Assembly (NCBI GenBank): GCA_963576475.1
Contig: OY754970.1
Span: forward strand, 35,683,947 to 35,747,946
Reading direction: 5' to 3'
Length of the DNA: 64,000 nt
Origin: Molanna angustata
Lineage: Eukaryota > Arthropoda > Insecta > Trichoptera > Molannidae
Below the pieces are notes generated by a model that saw nothing but the letters and a program-made list of their open reading frames with translations, had not been told where the DNA came from and did no database searches. Each line of letters opens with the position of its first letter. Position 1 is the stretch's first letter. Of the stretch, positions 49,421-61,470 are shown piece by piece. The position numbers were made by a program, and so were the translations under genes.

Positions 49421-49725
49421 GCAAAACATTGGAATTCCTCTGCTAGTCTAGCACTAACGACCAACGAAATAAAAATAGCAAAATATTTGAATTCCTCTGC
49501 TAGTATAGAACGAAATAAAAATAGCAAAACATTTGAATTCCTCTGCTAGTATAGAACGAAATAAAAATAGCAAAACATTGGAATTCCTTTGCTAGTCTAG
49601 CACTAACGACCAACGACATAAAAATAACAAAACTTTGGAATTCCTCTGCTATTCTAGCATTAACGATCAACGAAATAAAAATGGCAAAACATTGGAATTC
49701 CTTCGCTAGTCTAGCACTAATGGCA
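49421..49725. repeat. Minisatellite with alternating 57- and 46-bp units (six units)
   Basis: GCAAAACATTGGAATTCCTC starts units at 49421, 49478, 49524, 49570, about 49627 and 49684. The 57-bp form contains TCTAGCACTAACGACCAACG; the 46-bp form has TATAGAACG instead. Confidence 0.9.
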
Positions 49726-52520
49726 CAAAAAACTTAATATAATTGAAAGATTTCCACACATTAAAAAGGAATGCATTGTTGTGGCAAACATTGAACTCTT
49801 AACAAAATACGATTTTAGAAACAAACATAAAAAGTAGGAAATGTTGAAAAATAATACCAAGGGAAATGGAGAATTTATTTGTACCTACAAGGACTTTTTA
49901 TCTCACATTGAAATTTTAACATAAAAATTCTACATTTTATCAACATAAATTACATAGATGCATTTCTAAGTACTTTTTCTTGCTGATAATTCCAAATGTC
50001 TTATATCCATTTATATCAGAATTCTTATTTTTTATCTTAGTATAATATATTTTTCTTTTTGCTATCAATATTTTTGCTGTTGTACATTGATTATGTTGTC
50101 TCACTTTGTTATCCAGTTGGTTGTAAGAGGTTACCTTATGGCATAAGTCCGCCAGTGAGGAATATATTTGATTGAATTATGTAGGTACAAAAAGTTACAT
50201 AAAAATAAATTGTTGAAAGACATCACCTATATGCATGAATTAATTTATTCAATCATATATTCAATTTCTCAACACATGACAAGAAGTGTCTCGACACATG
50301 ACAAAACTGAGATACAGGGGGATTTAAGAATAATAATACTAATAAATTGGAGCATGCAAGCGATGGACCAGACTAAATGGCAGAAAATTCCAAAGAAGAC
50401 CGAAGTATTTATTTATTTCTATTATTTATTGATAAAGTTTAACAAAAATAAAAATATAACAGAACCTTTCATTGAATGGTCCCGATATGACAAGAATATA
50501 TTTGTAAAAGCACACAACAAAAATTATCATTTTTTACTGCATGGGTGATGTTATATATAGATACAGTTAAACCAAATTCAAATTACTTGTTCGATAATAT
50601 AATATATGGCATCTATTATGGTACGCAAGGTTATTGAAATTGAAAACGAGAACATATTCATAAACTTGTTTATTTACACACAAGTATACTCACTCAATAC
50701 ACAACAATTTGGTATTGAACAGCAAGTATGATAAACTTTACCTACTCATATGCATACAATCAAAAATCATTAATTTAGTACTTACGATAATAAAAAAATC
50801 TTGTTCCAGTCATGTATATGTACCTACACTTGCAAATCTAGGATCCTATCGCTACCATTTGCAAAATTACTCCTACACATATTCACAAGAACTATTTTCA
50901 TATGAATTTTGATATTATATGTAAACTTATAGGACTTTACGGACTATTTGCCACTTAATCTGACGATAAGGCAGTTTCATTTATACAAAAAACTGGGCAA
51001 GCGTCGAATTTATTAAAGTCAAATGGTAGTAAAAAAGTCCCTTAATGTTTAGTTTATTTCCACAAATGGTCATATGAAATATTACTTATATATCTGACAA
51101 ATTATGAATTTCACTCTTTATTTACTTAAGGCACTAGTATTATCATTTAATCAAACACCACAATAAAGTGCTGAAGATCTTGCAGGGTACATCAGAGTGC
51201 ACTCTGACAACGGTCTTTGATAAAGCGATAGTAGTGAAACTATATTTTTTTCCATGATGTTATAAAGGAATTTCACCAAGAATTGTTTGTCGACAAACTA
51301 AATAAATTAAAGTATATACTTAGATGAGTTTATCAAACGAACATTTAGTATAAAGCCAGCTCAACAACGATTCTGAAAAAAAAAGTGTCAAAATTTTTTT
51401 TAAAAAGGTTGAACGTATTTCGTAAAAACATATAGTTGATATGTTTAAGGGCAAATTAATTAACTAGTCAGGTTGAACACTTGTTCACACTGCCTATAGT
51501 CGTTATAGGTAAAATAATTAAAACAAAAAAGGTTATATTATAGTAACGATGAATTTATCATTTACGATTGAAAATTAATTGCCTTGTACTGCATAGATAC
51601 ACCTTAAACAGAGAGTTGGAAGGGTTTTTTTAACATAATCGTTAATCGATATAAACATTGATATGATATTAAAGTTGTGATATGAAAAAAAAACAATACC
51701 TAATAAAAAAGAATAGATAATAACATTGTGTTGACACACTTCAGCTATTAATTTTCAAATACACAAGTTGTAATTGTAGCTTGCAGTAGCAGTACTTATA
51801 GTGAAAAAGGATTATGTGGCTACATGTTCAACTAAAATTTGTTACAGTATTGTCAATATTTATTCAAATATCAATAATACACATCAAATTTAATATAATC
51901 AAGGACATGAATATTGAAATAAATAAAATAAAATAGTGCATGATCTACTTCAAAACATCAGCAAAAGAGAAAGAAAATATGACTGTAATTAAATGACTGA
52001 TCACAGCAATGATGAAAGGACGGAGGGAATCAGAAATCGCAGAAGGAATATCATTCAAGAATTATTTAATAAATAATTACCTACTAATATGTTATACGGA
52101 TTGAGTTGACATAATAACATTATCTCTATAGCTTATACCATAAGGGCCCCTTCCGCACATTACAGACTTTCTATTGGCTCAAACTTAAATAACAATTAAT
52201 ATTTATTGTGATTCAAGTTTGAGTCAATAAATAAAATCAATACTGATTTTGCTAAATAGATAAACATCATTGTTTTTTTTAAGTCAAGATGTATAGTCAT
52301 AGAAACATGATGAATATAATAATATTATTCAGCATGTTTGCTCATCACATTTTTTATGCACTTGACATAAATGTCAACAATCATTGAGATAACATCAACA
52401 TGGGATTCACACTTATATTATTCTATATTGGATATCAGAAATAATAAAAAATAAGCAAAGCATTAGATACTTATTTTCCTTGAAATAAGAAATCAGTTTT
52501 AGTATTGATTTTTTTTACAT
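49726..52520. other. Unassigned AT-rich stretch, possibly NRBP intron
   Basis: No gene or repeat family recognised on either strand, except a hairpin at 52173-52228 (ATTGGCTCAAACTT pairing with AAGTTTGAGTCAAT). A 126-codon plus-strand ORF at 50168 has no recognisable features. Confidence 0.35.
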
Positions 52521-52730
52521 TACGTTTCGGGCAACTAACAGGTACCAAGTCAAATATTAATTTTACACGCACCCAATAACAAGTTGCCACGTTCTGGAGA
52601 CTTACAATATTAATCGTCTCACAGATCCAGACTGAAAACATAATTAAGAACTGTGCCTCCACCAGGAATCGAACCCGGGACCTATGGATCAGCAGTCAGA
52701 TACCTAACCAACTGAGCCACGAAGGCCGAC
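52521..52730 (-). mobile_element. tRNA-derived SINE, family S2
   Basis: Reverse complement of the 40745 copy: body (AACTAACAGGTACCAAGTCA, CACCCAATAACAAGTTGCCA), B box GGAATCGAACCCGGGACC, A-box end AACTGAGCCACGAAGGCCG. Well preserved. Confidence 0.82.
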
Positions 52731-54349
52731 AAATTTGACAGATTTGTCTTCAATTACTTAAATGAAATAACATACATTGTATGAACACAACTGTGACATA
52801 TTGCAAAATGCCATTTTAATATTATTTTGTCAATAAATATATTGGTATGTAAGTAAGTATATCTATAGTTAACGGAAAACAAATTGAGCCCATTACGTGG
52901 GTGCACAGATAGCAAATTTGTCTAATCAGATTGGTTGGTATACATACAAATGGTTGGTATACCCCCTCCACCATCTATACAAAAGGCTCAAGATAGAAAT
53001 ATCTGAATACATATGGGGGAGGTAGTGGACAAGAGTAGCTGATTGAGTATGGTCCACTTCCAACTACAGCTCAGTGGGGAAGAGTACCAATCAAAATACC
53101 AACATAGAGAAACTAATAAACAAAAGTTAGCCATTTTCAAATCTTTTATGAAACTGTTTTGTTTAATGTAATTTTTGCATTTTGCATCGATTTAGTTTAA
53201 GTGTAGGACATTGTGTCTCTTATCCGTAGGTATTATAATATATATTCTTTGCTACAGCTCTGAAGAAAAAAAATTCATTCTCTGCTTTTTAAAGCAAGAA
53301 AAAGAAAAAGAACATATTCAAAAGTGTTAAAAAGAACACTAATCAAATCTTGGACATGTCTATGGTTTTGAAAATAACCATCATTTGTTTTCTTAATTTT
53401 TGACTTTTCGCTAATACCATATTATAATAATTTCACGAGGGTGCGCAGATCGCAAAATTATCTTTTTGGTTGGTTGGTATATGTGCAAATTGCCCTCCAC
53501 CACAGCGTAAAGGCTGAAGAAGTTTGGTGGCATCTATACAATAGTATAATACTACCATAAAATATGTTTTACCTTAGATTATATTATATGATACAGATAC
53601 CTAGTCAGCGCAATGAATGTATGCCAACTAAAACTACTCTGAAACAGAAGAATTTGTAGTATACGTACACCTACCGATACGCACACCTACATAAAATGTA
53701 GACCAACCGATCTACCGCCTCACACACACATGTAAAAAAAACTTGGCATACATTTGAATTCGAAATTTTTTCTACACGCGGCTTTTGTACATTATAATTC
53801 TATGTGTTTTACATTGTGAAATCACAAAGAGTCCCTAAATAAGACTAAAAATTGCTATAATTTGTATAAATTTTAAGGAAAATTTGATGTATGTATATGG
53901 AAGTGAAACTTGAAAGTGACAGATATGACACATAAAAGTGGAATAAATTCAGTAAAAAAAAAACAAGCTTAATATAATAAAAAAGGAAATTTAATCGGAA
54001 TAGAATTTGTAAGATTGAAGCCAGAGCAACCACTTCAATCGAAATACGACCCTTTGCCTACCCTGACAGGGGCATACCATAATTGCACAATTTAACTTAA
54101 TCATCTTGAAAAAATATTTTTAATTAATTTCATATTGAATCATATGATTCGAAATAGATTAATTAAAAAAAAAAATACCTGATCAAAAATATCATTTTTC
54201 CTTTTCTGAATAATGCTTATAGACCTCAATAATACAGTATTGAATTATAAACAAATATCGGAGACACACTATAGTAATATAAATAAAATGTAAATATTTT
54301 TATAGGAAAACCAACATAAGGAATAAATTTTTATGAAATATTTGCTTAC
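52731..54349. other. Unassigned stretch, probably NRBP intron 1
   Basis: Two related segments (52895-53000 and 53438-53540) share GGTGCACAGAT/GGTGCGCAGAT, GGTTGGTTGGTAT, CCCTCCACCA and AAGGCT...ATCTATACAA. Donor of the NRBP exon at 54344. No further exon recognised. Confidence 0.4.
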
Positions 54350-54475
54350 CTCTTCTCTTCTCTTCAACCATCTTCCACAGGGGCTTTCTTCAAGTATTTC
54401 ACTTTCATCTTCAGAGTCTTCACCACTCTCCCTAGGAGACTTTCGCTCCTTATCAATACTTCTGGTTCCAGACAT
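54350..54475 (-). CDS. Nrbp: NRBP/Madm pseudokinase, first coding exon (42 residues)
   Basis: Read on the minus strand, ATG at 54475 opens a 42-residue exon rich in Ser, Glu and Asp that contains SEDESEILEESPCGRW followed by KRREE. As I recall it, this is the diagnostic N-terminal block of nuclear receptor-binding protein (NRBP1/2; Madm in Drosophila), just before the pseudokinase domain. NRBP is a cytoplasmic adaptor that works with TSC22/Bunched in growth control; it keeps a protein-kinase fold without normal catalysis. The exon ends in phase 0 at a strong donor (GTAAGC, plus-strand 54344-54349); vertebrate NRBP continues with a Val codon here. The acidic and basic stretches match the family. 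The remaining exons should lie below 54340 on the minus strand, but I could not find any with confidence. Call based on one short but very characteristic block. Confidence 0.82.
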
Positions 54476-57399
54476 AACAAAGCACTACACTGCTGTATTA
54501 TAACAAGAACTGCACTTTTTACACTTTTTAGAAAGCAAAAAGTGACAATTACACAAATACGTTTTGATTAATCCATTATTCTTTTCCTGGTGATCATATC
54601 CAAGGTTATCGCACGTCCAGACGTCATTGATCTCTTATTAAGATTGTATTTCGTGTATGGTCAATTTTATTATTTTCAACACTGAACACTTAATTTTACA
54701 CATTGCACACAATAAATGTTAAGTTGCACATTGACAGAAACGTATATATTTATAATTACATCGCAATATCAAGCTACCGGCGATGATAAATTACCCGAAA
54801 ATCTAAACTACACCTCAGACACGAGAAACGAAAAAATATGTACACACATACAGCTTCACGTAAAAATTGACACTAACCATAGATAAAGAACAAGAAGGTG
54901 ACACTCGAATCTAAATTCAAATTATTATGGTGGTAGACTGAAAACTGAAAACATCATGAAATCCATGAAGCTATAATACTAATGAAATCTGAGATTCCTA
55001 AACTTTAAAATTTCTATAAAAATATTTTTTTGGTGTTTTGGCACTTGCTATGCCCAAAAAAAGATTGTTGCCAAAAAAAACCTATAGTTTTCACGGCAAT
55101 ATTACCGGGAGCTGCAGTGGACGAGCGGCGAAGGCTTGCTCGACTGACTGGCGCGCTCTCTCGACATTCCATGCTGGCGGTGGAAGAAGTTCTTGGCTTT
55201 CAACGTTCGTGGTGGAAGGATGGATTCAGGTGACGCCGTTATCGGTCGACATGCGTTCCAATATCAGCCGTGTTATCGAGGTTTGCCTAACATCTCACGT
55301 CACGCGAATGGACACTACAGGTGCTGCAGAACCAGGGTGAGGGCATCAACAGGACAGAGAAGTCGAAGTAGCACGCAGCGTTTGGCCACTGCAGCAGGGA
55401 ACGCGACGGCTCTCATATTGGATCACGAGAGGCTTTCCATGTCGTCTGGGGCGTTGGTTCGTCTCCAGTGAGACTCCCAGCTGAACTTCCACCTATATCG
55501 CTGAGGAAAGATGCGCCGTCATCAAGTTTCCATATGGCACAGAGTGAGCTATGGATGACGTTCTATCATGGATGAAGAATCGCCAGTCATGAGGGAAAAA
55601 ATCACACACCACAATGACCTGCCAGTCTGTCCACATTGAATATTCACATAAAGATTTCACGACAATTTTCAGTACGATTGTATTTAACAAATTTAAGACT
55701 AGAAAGAAATATTGAAATGGATTTGGGCCGCCTCACATAGTAAAATTTATTTATCCTGATATGGTTTGGAGCTGTCCTGGGCACGATGAATTTAGGCATC
55801 CATCCCTCGGCCGTTCGCTAAGCGCTTGGTCAGTGCGGTCCGTGTCGACATTACGCGTGTACATTTCCAACTATTCGACTGTCAAGTCTTAGTGTTACAT
55901 TTTCAAAAACTGTCAGATTTCTAACGTTTGAAACATTGCTTATTTTTTTGTTGGTTACGTGTGGTGTGCTGGTTTGGCGCCAATTCAAATAAAAGAAACC
56001 GCGAGCAAGAAGAGGTCGCGTCATTGTGATTTCCATTAATTTGTATTCATCGTTTATGACGTCCAAACCTAATGACAATATTATTTAATTTATTATGTGA
56101 CATGAAATAACCCTTCTGACATTTGTTATTTAATATTATTTATTATAGTCAGACCACGGTTCCATAAATTTTAACAAGTGAATATTTTGTGAAACAAACA
56201 TTTTTTTAAAACAATGTCTTAAAAAGTGAGGTCGTCCTCCAAATGTACTGAGAGAAGGGTATCACACGTTAACGATAATTTCTTATTTTATCGATAAAGA
56301 GGTCATAATTTATTTATTTTACAATATTTATTTGCTAGTACAAATGGCGGACTTATTGCCTAGTGGCAATTTCTTGCAGACAACCATCTGTAACAGTTAT
56401 GAGTGAAAATGGTACATGTATGTACAAAAGAAAAGTAAACCTATATAAAACTATATATACTTATGTGTTTTCTCCCGCTAAGGACACGATGCCAAGTGTA
56501 TGGACATTACATGGCGTGGTGTGGCAAGGTTCATACTACTTATTTCAGGTCTTCTGTCTGTTCGTCTTATTGTCGGTGTCATTCAATGTTGAATTTAGGC
56601 GTAATAAATTGTTTTATTTTTTGTGATATAGGTATAAATCGTTTAAATTCAGATACAATGTCATTTTTATATTATAGGATCTATGTTTGTTTCCATAGAT
56701 ATGGAATAGAATTCTTGTGTTTGTATCTATGGTGTACACATTTTTGTTATCAAAATTGTGAACTGCCAAGCGATTCGAGCAAATTGAAGCACATGAATTC
56801 GAGTGATGTGAGTAGTGTTTTTGTTTTATTCTCACTTAAATATAGAGCAAATCAATCTTCATTCAATCTAATATTGTTCGCTTTATTTTGACCCCGTAAC
56901 AAAAATCTTATTTTATGTTTTAAAAAATGTGATGTGTAGTATTTTGAACAATGGTTTTTGGTCGTAAAACAGATTGAAATATTTTCCTTTCACTTTTTTG
57001 AATTGTTTATGAAATACTTGTATTTCGCTATTTTAAACATTATATATTCCTTAAAAATTAAAATCTAATACTTTTTGGAAAATACATTTACCTAAGTATA
57101 TTGGTGTATATGTATTTTTGGTATGTTCTCATTGTTTGTCAATAACCTACTTTCAATGTTCATAATATATTATTTTTTTATTTATGTAATTTTTCGCAAT
57201 GTAATTATATAATAAAGATTCTTCTTTGTCATGTAAAATATCTATTTAACGAGTACCTCATTATTTAATTGTTGTTCTCAAAGTGCTTTATTGGCCAATA
57301 CAAGCTATGCCATAAGTAATATCCAATATTCTAATTTTGCGAGTTTTCCAATTTGAACCTTATCGATTTAAACAATTATTTTGTACATATTTATAATAT
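54476..57399. other. Intergenic region between head-to-head NRBP and KLHL genes, with a GC-richer patch
   Basis: This should contain the NRBP promoter and 5' UTR, just right of 54475, and probably the KLHL promoter or first exon. No core promoter element could be assigned. About 55085-55560 is clearly GC- and CpG-richer than its surroundings, with only short broken ORFs on both strands; 55740-55870 is similar. It may be a decayed transposon coding region or a 5' exon/CpG-rich regulatory patch. A fragment of the 'tRNA-SINE 3' body near 56340-56400 shares the GGACTTATTGCC...GGCAATTTCTT segment with 34110-34150. The rest is AT-rich and unassigned. Confidence 0.4.
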
Positions 57400-59070
57400 T
57401 TACTATATAAGGGGTAGAATAAAATGGGATGCTTGGTGGGATGAAAGAGTAAAGAAAGCAGTGGAGAAAAAAATGTAAAGCGTGGAAAGAATGGTTGGCA
57501 TGTAAAGAATCTGGAAGCAATAATGAAATATATGTATTTTGAGTACAAGAGGAAAACAAAAATAAAAGAAGAAATTGCCCTGAAAGAAAAGGAAAGCATG
57601 AAAATGAGTTTTCTGGGAACACAAAAATGTTAGTGAGAATGAGAGGATCAAAATGTATACACAATAAAGATGGATGTATGGTTGTTGAAGAAGAAAAATT
57701 TAAGGAAAGATAAAAGGAATATTTTGAAGAGTTAACTGAAAGTATACAGTGCGAAAGTCTATTGAATATACAAAAGGCTGTGGGATTTACTGAATTTATC
57801 AAATACGGTGGTGAAAAGACGATGGAACGGTGTTATTGCCTCTTCGTCAGATTGGAAAAATGCAGTGATTGTGCCCCTTTTTAAGAAAGAGTCAAAATTA
57901 GACCGCAAGAACTACAAAGCTATCGGTCTGCTGAGTTCAGCTGGAAATTTATAAGCTAGGATATTGAACCAAAAGTTGAGAAAGGTTACAGCAAGCAAGG
58001 TATGGGATGCACAAGGAGCATTTGTTTGAGATAGAGGATGCACTGACCAAACTTTTTTCCTTCCAATTTCGACTGAAATGGTTCTGGCAAGAAACCAGAA
58101 GTTTTTCTGTGCTTTCATAGACCTGGAAAAGCCCTATGACAAAGTAGACCGTGGAAAACTTTGGAATATGCTATCAGTGTATGGAGCAGGAACCAGGTTG
58201 ATAAGAGCAATATCATCACTATGAGGAAAGCCAAGTTTTTGTGAGGATTGAAAACTCTCTTACGGGATGGTTCTCCGTTAATAAGGGAGTGTAGCAAGAT
58301 TGCATATTATCACTGTGGCTCTTTAATTTATACTATCACTACTGTGTGAGAACTCTAAATAACAAGAAAATTGGGTTGAAACTGGAATGCGTGACTGTAT
58401 GTGATATGCAGATGATAAAGTATTAGGGGCAGAAAGTGTGGAAGACTTGAAATGTTTGGTTAAAATAATTTTCCATGTATGCATGCAAAATGGATTGAGA
58501 AAGAAGGCTAACTAAATCTAAAGTGTTGGTATTTGAGGAGTGAAAGATTAACAAAATGCGAGATATAAGTGGAGAATGTACAGTAAAAATAAATGGATGA
58601 ATATTTATACTTTGGAAGAATTCATCATGTTGGAAGATCGAAAAAAGATATTTTTTTAAAGGAGAGTAACGGCAGGTTATACAGTGAATGGTGCATTAAG
58701 ATCTGTAATGGCTGACCTAATTATTTCGTGGCAAGCAAAGCTCGTGATACACAATAGTATCGTCATACTCTAATGCATGCTAGTGAGACATGGACATGGC
58801 AAAAGACGCATGAAAGCAGAATTAAGGATGTTGAAATGAGGTCACTAAGACAAAATTGAGGTAAAACGGTGTATGATAGAATAAGAAATGAGTATATTAT
58901 GTGAGAATGTATGATTGAAAAAGTGGTTTGGTCACATAGAAAGAATGAATGATGACCATCTGACAAAAAAGTAGAGCTCGGCCAAGGATAAGTTCACATA
59001 AATGAAATTGAGAAAGATGGACACATTAGAAGTAAGAATTATGAAGAGCATAGGTATGAGACAATGAACT
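57400..59070 (+). pseudogene. Decayed RTE-type retrotransposon (endonuclease-RT linker to C-terminus)
   Basis: Across shifting frames the plus strand reads WWDERVKKAVEKKM, then RTE palm sequence (GCTDQTFFLPISTEMVLARN, KFFCAFIDLEKPYDKVDR, MLSVYGAGTRLIRA), an intact catalytic box YADDKVLGAE near 58405, and the C-terminal ASETWTWQKTHESRI and RMNDDHLTKK blocks. Many stops and frameshifts, so inactive. Lies 190 bp upstream of the KLHL coding exon's acceptor. No TSD seen. Confidence 0.8.
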
Positions 59071-59310
59071 ACTCCAGTGTATTTGTGAGTTATTATTGCA
59101 TATTATATTTGATAAATATCATTCATGCAATGCCTATGTATTAAGAATTTTACATATAAGTCAATTTTTAATAAATGTTCGTTAATATTATCATTTATTG
59201 TGAAGTGTATGGTGTTAAAATATTTTTTCTATGTACATATTCTGATTTTCTTTTTTTTTTAGGTAAATTTATATGGGATTTAAAGTGAAACATTTCTGAC
59301 AGTGATAAAG

Positions 59311-59472
59311 ATGACTTTAGTAGCAAAGCAGGGGAATAGCGGAAAACCGTTGAACACAGTTAATTTTGACTCACCATCACATTCAGATACACTTCTCTCT
59401 GGTCTGAATGATTTAAGACAAAAAGGCCATCTTCTGGACATAACTCTTCACGCACAAGGACGTTCTTTTACG
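59311..59472 (+). CDS. KLHL26: Kelch-like protein (KLHL26-like), first coding exon: N-terminus and start of BTB domain
   Basis: First coding exon of a BTB-BACK-Kelch protein, a family that usually works as the substrate adaptor of cullin-3 E3 ubiquitin ligases. A pyrimidine tract plus AG at 59261-59262 is a good acceptor, so the exon probably starts at 59263 with 48 bases of 5' UTR. The ATG at 59311 is chosen over an in-frame GTG at 59302. It encodes 54 residues, including SPSHSDTLLSGLNDLRQKG and LLDITL, the start of a BTB fold. The exon ends in phase 0 at the donor GTATCA (59473). It joins cleanly to the exon at 61471, giving ...GRSFT-AHRAVLASC..., a canonical BTB core. Of the KLHL proteins I remember, the N-terminus is most like KLHL26. 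The family call is firm; the exact orthologue is a judgement. Upstream non-coding exon(s) and promoter were not found. Confidence 0.85.
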
Positions 59473-60053
59473 GTATCAATTTTAAAACTCACATTTATAA
59501 ATCTCATTTATAAGTTTAATGAGTTTTCAACAGTCTTTTTGATGAAACTAAATCACTGTTTGTAGTTATTTTAACTCAGATATAAAAAATAACTACATAA
59601 TTCATTAAATTTGAAAAGTCATAGGACCTGACCTATGATAATATATCATCATGTATTCATGAATGTAATCCAACTGTCGATTCGTTCAAGAGAATGTAAT
59701 TCTCTTGAAGGAAGAGGCAGTTTAAAGCCAAGACGCGTGTATGAAGGAACATTTTGTATGGTGTAGTGGACTTTTTGCATGCCAAAAACACCAACTTAGA
59801 GGCTTCGTAGCATATATGTACTATACATGGATGAATTAAGAATTCGAAGTAGAACATTTTGTGAGTTTTTTGTTTTTGTCTGTGTCTGTCTGTGTGTGTG
59901 TATCCATCCCCCCCTTATAACTTTTGATCTGCTCAATTTACAAAACCCAAAATTTCAGAATATATAAACAGTAATAGGCTTACAAAACTTTTATACTCGG
60001 AATTTTGAATTTTTGTTTCAGTCAGGGGTTATCAACTTTTGAATTTTTATTTT

Positions 60054-60350
60054 CTTCTTCGTCAGCCCTCTTTCGTCCAGTAATGGACATAGGCCTCCCC
60101 TTGAGACCTCCACACCTCCCTATCCTGGGCAGACCGCATCCATCCGCCTCCAGCCACTCTTTTGATATCTTCAGACCACCTGGTTAGAGGTCTACCAACA
60201 CTTCTCTTGCCCGTTCTAGGTCGCCATTCCAGCACTTTTTTAGTCCATCTGGAGTCCGTGGTTCGGGCGATATGCCCTGCCCAGCTCCACTTCTGGTTTG
60301 CAACCTTTTGGACAACGTCGGTTACTTTGGTTTTCTCTCTTATCCACAAC
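60054..60350 (-). mobile_element. Non-LTR retrotransposon 3' end (RT C-terminus) in H1 copy F
   Basis: The minus strand is open with MLWIREKTKVTDVVQKVANQ, KWSWAGHIARTTDSRWTKKV and RSVGRPLTRWSEDIKRVAGG, the WAGH / GRP.TRW blocks of RT C-termini, then WTKEG and a stop. It interrupts H1 inside a TTTTTA(T/C)TTT stretch present on both sides. A different subfamily from the VRDMA-type RTE. Confidence 0.85.
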
Positions 60351-60583
60351 ATTTTTACTTTATATTTCCATTTATCTCAGAAACCATAAAAGGTAGAATG
60401 CCAAAAATTGGTATAAATATAGAAAAATATAAAAATCTCAAATTAGTTTTTTGAAAAAAAATCCAGAAATTCTCAAACATTTTTTACTAAGAATAATATT
60501 TTTTTTTTAATAAATTTATGTGTTTAATTGCCTAAACTTCCAAAGTTTTTAAAAATATTGAAAAAAGCCAAAACACCCCAACT

Positions 60584-60787
60584 CATCATCATCATCATCA
60601 TCTGTGGCTCCACAACCCAGGTCGGGTCTTAGCCTCCTGCAGAGCCCGCCTCCATGACTCGATCCTGCGACGCATTGCGCCAGTTATGGACGCCGATGCT
60701 GTTCGCATCCTTCACCACTCCGTCCAGCCATCGAAGCTTCGGCCTTCCAACTTTTCTTCGTCCCCCCGGTGCACCATTCATGATCCT
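60584..60787 (-). mobile_element. GATGAT-tailed retroposon with 10-bp target-site duplication in H1 copy F
   Basis: Begins CATCATCATCATCATCATC (reverse complement of the tail) and encodes a broken minus-strand RT C-terminus (RRKVGRPKLRWLDGV-like). Flanked by CACCCCAACT at 60574-60583 and 60788-60797. Confidence 0.85.
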
Positions 60788-60875
60788 CACCCCAACTAGA
60801 TAATTTAATTTTCTATAAAAAATATTGTAATAGTATAATATTAATTGTACTCAATAAATTGTAAGATTTTTATAA

Positions 60876-61404
60876 CTAGTTGCATGTAACACATGAGATC
60901 CAACTGTCAATAGCGATAGTATGTATAGTTGAAGAATATGTACCAAACTATAAACCCATAAATACAAATTATTGAATATTTTAAGATATTGTTTTCTATA
61001 CAACACAATGTCGGTATTTATATCAAGATAGCATAGTATGGAGGTCAGTCCTTTTTACTACCCAGAATAAGAAAACAGCATGATGGTATGTATGTATGTT
61101 TGGAGAAGTATCAAACTATTAAGTCTACTTAGATATTGTGTATAGGCGACTGCCATACAAATTGTATGAAGCGATGTCGTCATTAAATTCAATTTTTATA
61201 GTAAATTCAAAATTCTGAGTATAAAAGTTTTGTAGGCCTATAACTGTTTATATATTCTGAAATTTTGGGCTCTGTAAATTGAGCGGATACATAGACACAC
61301 GAAATGTTCTACTCCGAATTCCGAGTAAATCCTTATATAGAATATATATGCTGTGAAGCCTCTAAGTTGCTGTTTTTTGACTTCAAAGTTGGAAAAACCA
61401 TCAA
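60876..61404 (-). mobile_element. H1 Helitron-like element, copy G, internally deleted
   Basis: Starts CTAGTTGCATGTAACACATG at 60876 (3' hairpin end) and follows the consensus to CGATGTCGTCATTAAATTC. It then jumps over about 320 bp to AAATTCAAAATTCTGAGTAT and continues to TTCAAAGTTGGAAAAACCAT. The microsatellite has shrunk to CATAGACACACG. Confidence 0.8.
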
Positions 61405-61470
61405 ATTATATTTTCAGGGTCTGAATGATATGATATAATTGTGTATCAATAAATTAATTAAATATTTTAG

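Larger units (their letters stand above)
59669..60827 (+). mobile_element. H1 Helitron-like element, copy F, with two retroposon insertions
   Basis: Starts A|TCCAACTGTCGATTCGTTCA at 59669 (5' end on this strand), has a short (TGTCTGTG)n microsatellite at about 59877-59901, then continues through the H1 order to CTAGATAATTTAATTTTC near 60820, where it is truncated before the 3' end. Interrupted at 60054-60350 and 60584-60787. Confidence 0.8.
59473..61470 (+). other. KLHL intron 1, filled with nested transposons
   Basis: Bounded by GT (59473) and AG (61469-61470). It contains two copies of the H1 Helitron-like element in opposite orientation (59669-60827 and 60876-61404), the first interrupted by two RT-tail retroposon insertions (60054-60350 and 60584-60787). 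Very little of the intron is not transposon-derived. Confidence 0.8.

Noticed and set aside
57360..57802. Minus-strand 144-codon Ser/Phe-rich ORF
   Set aside because: Antisense shadow of the plus-strand decayed RTE, whose RT motifs are clear.
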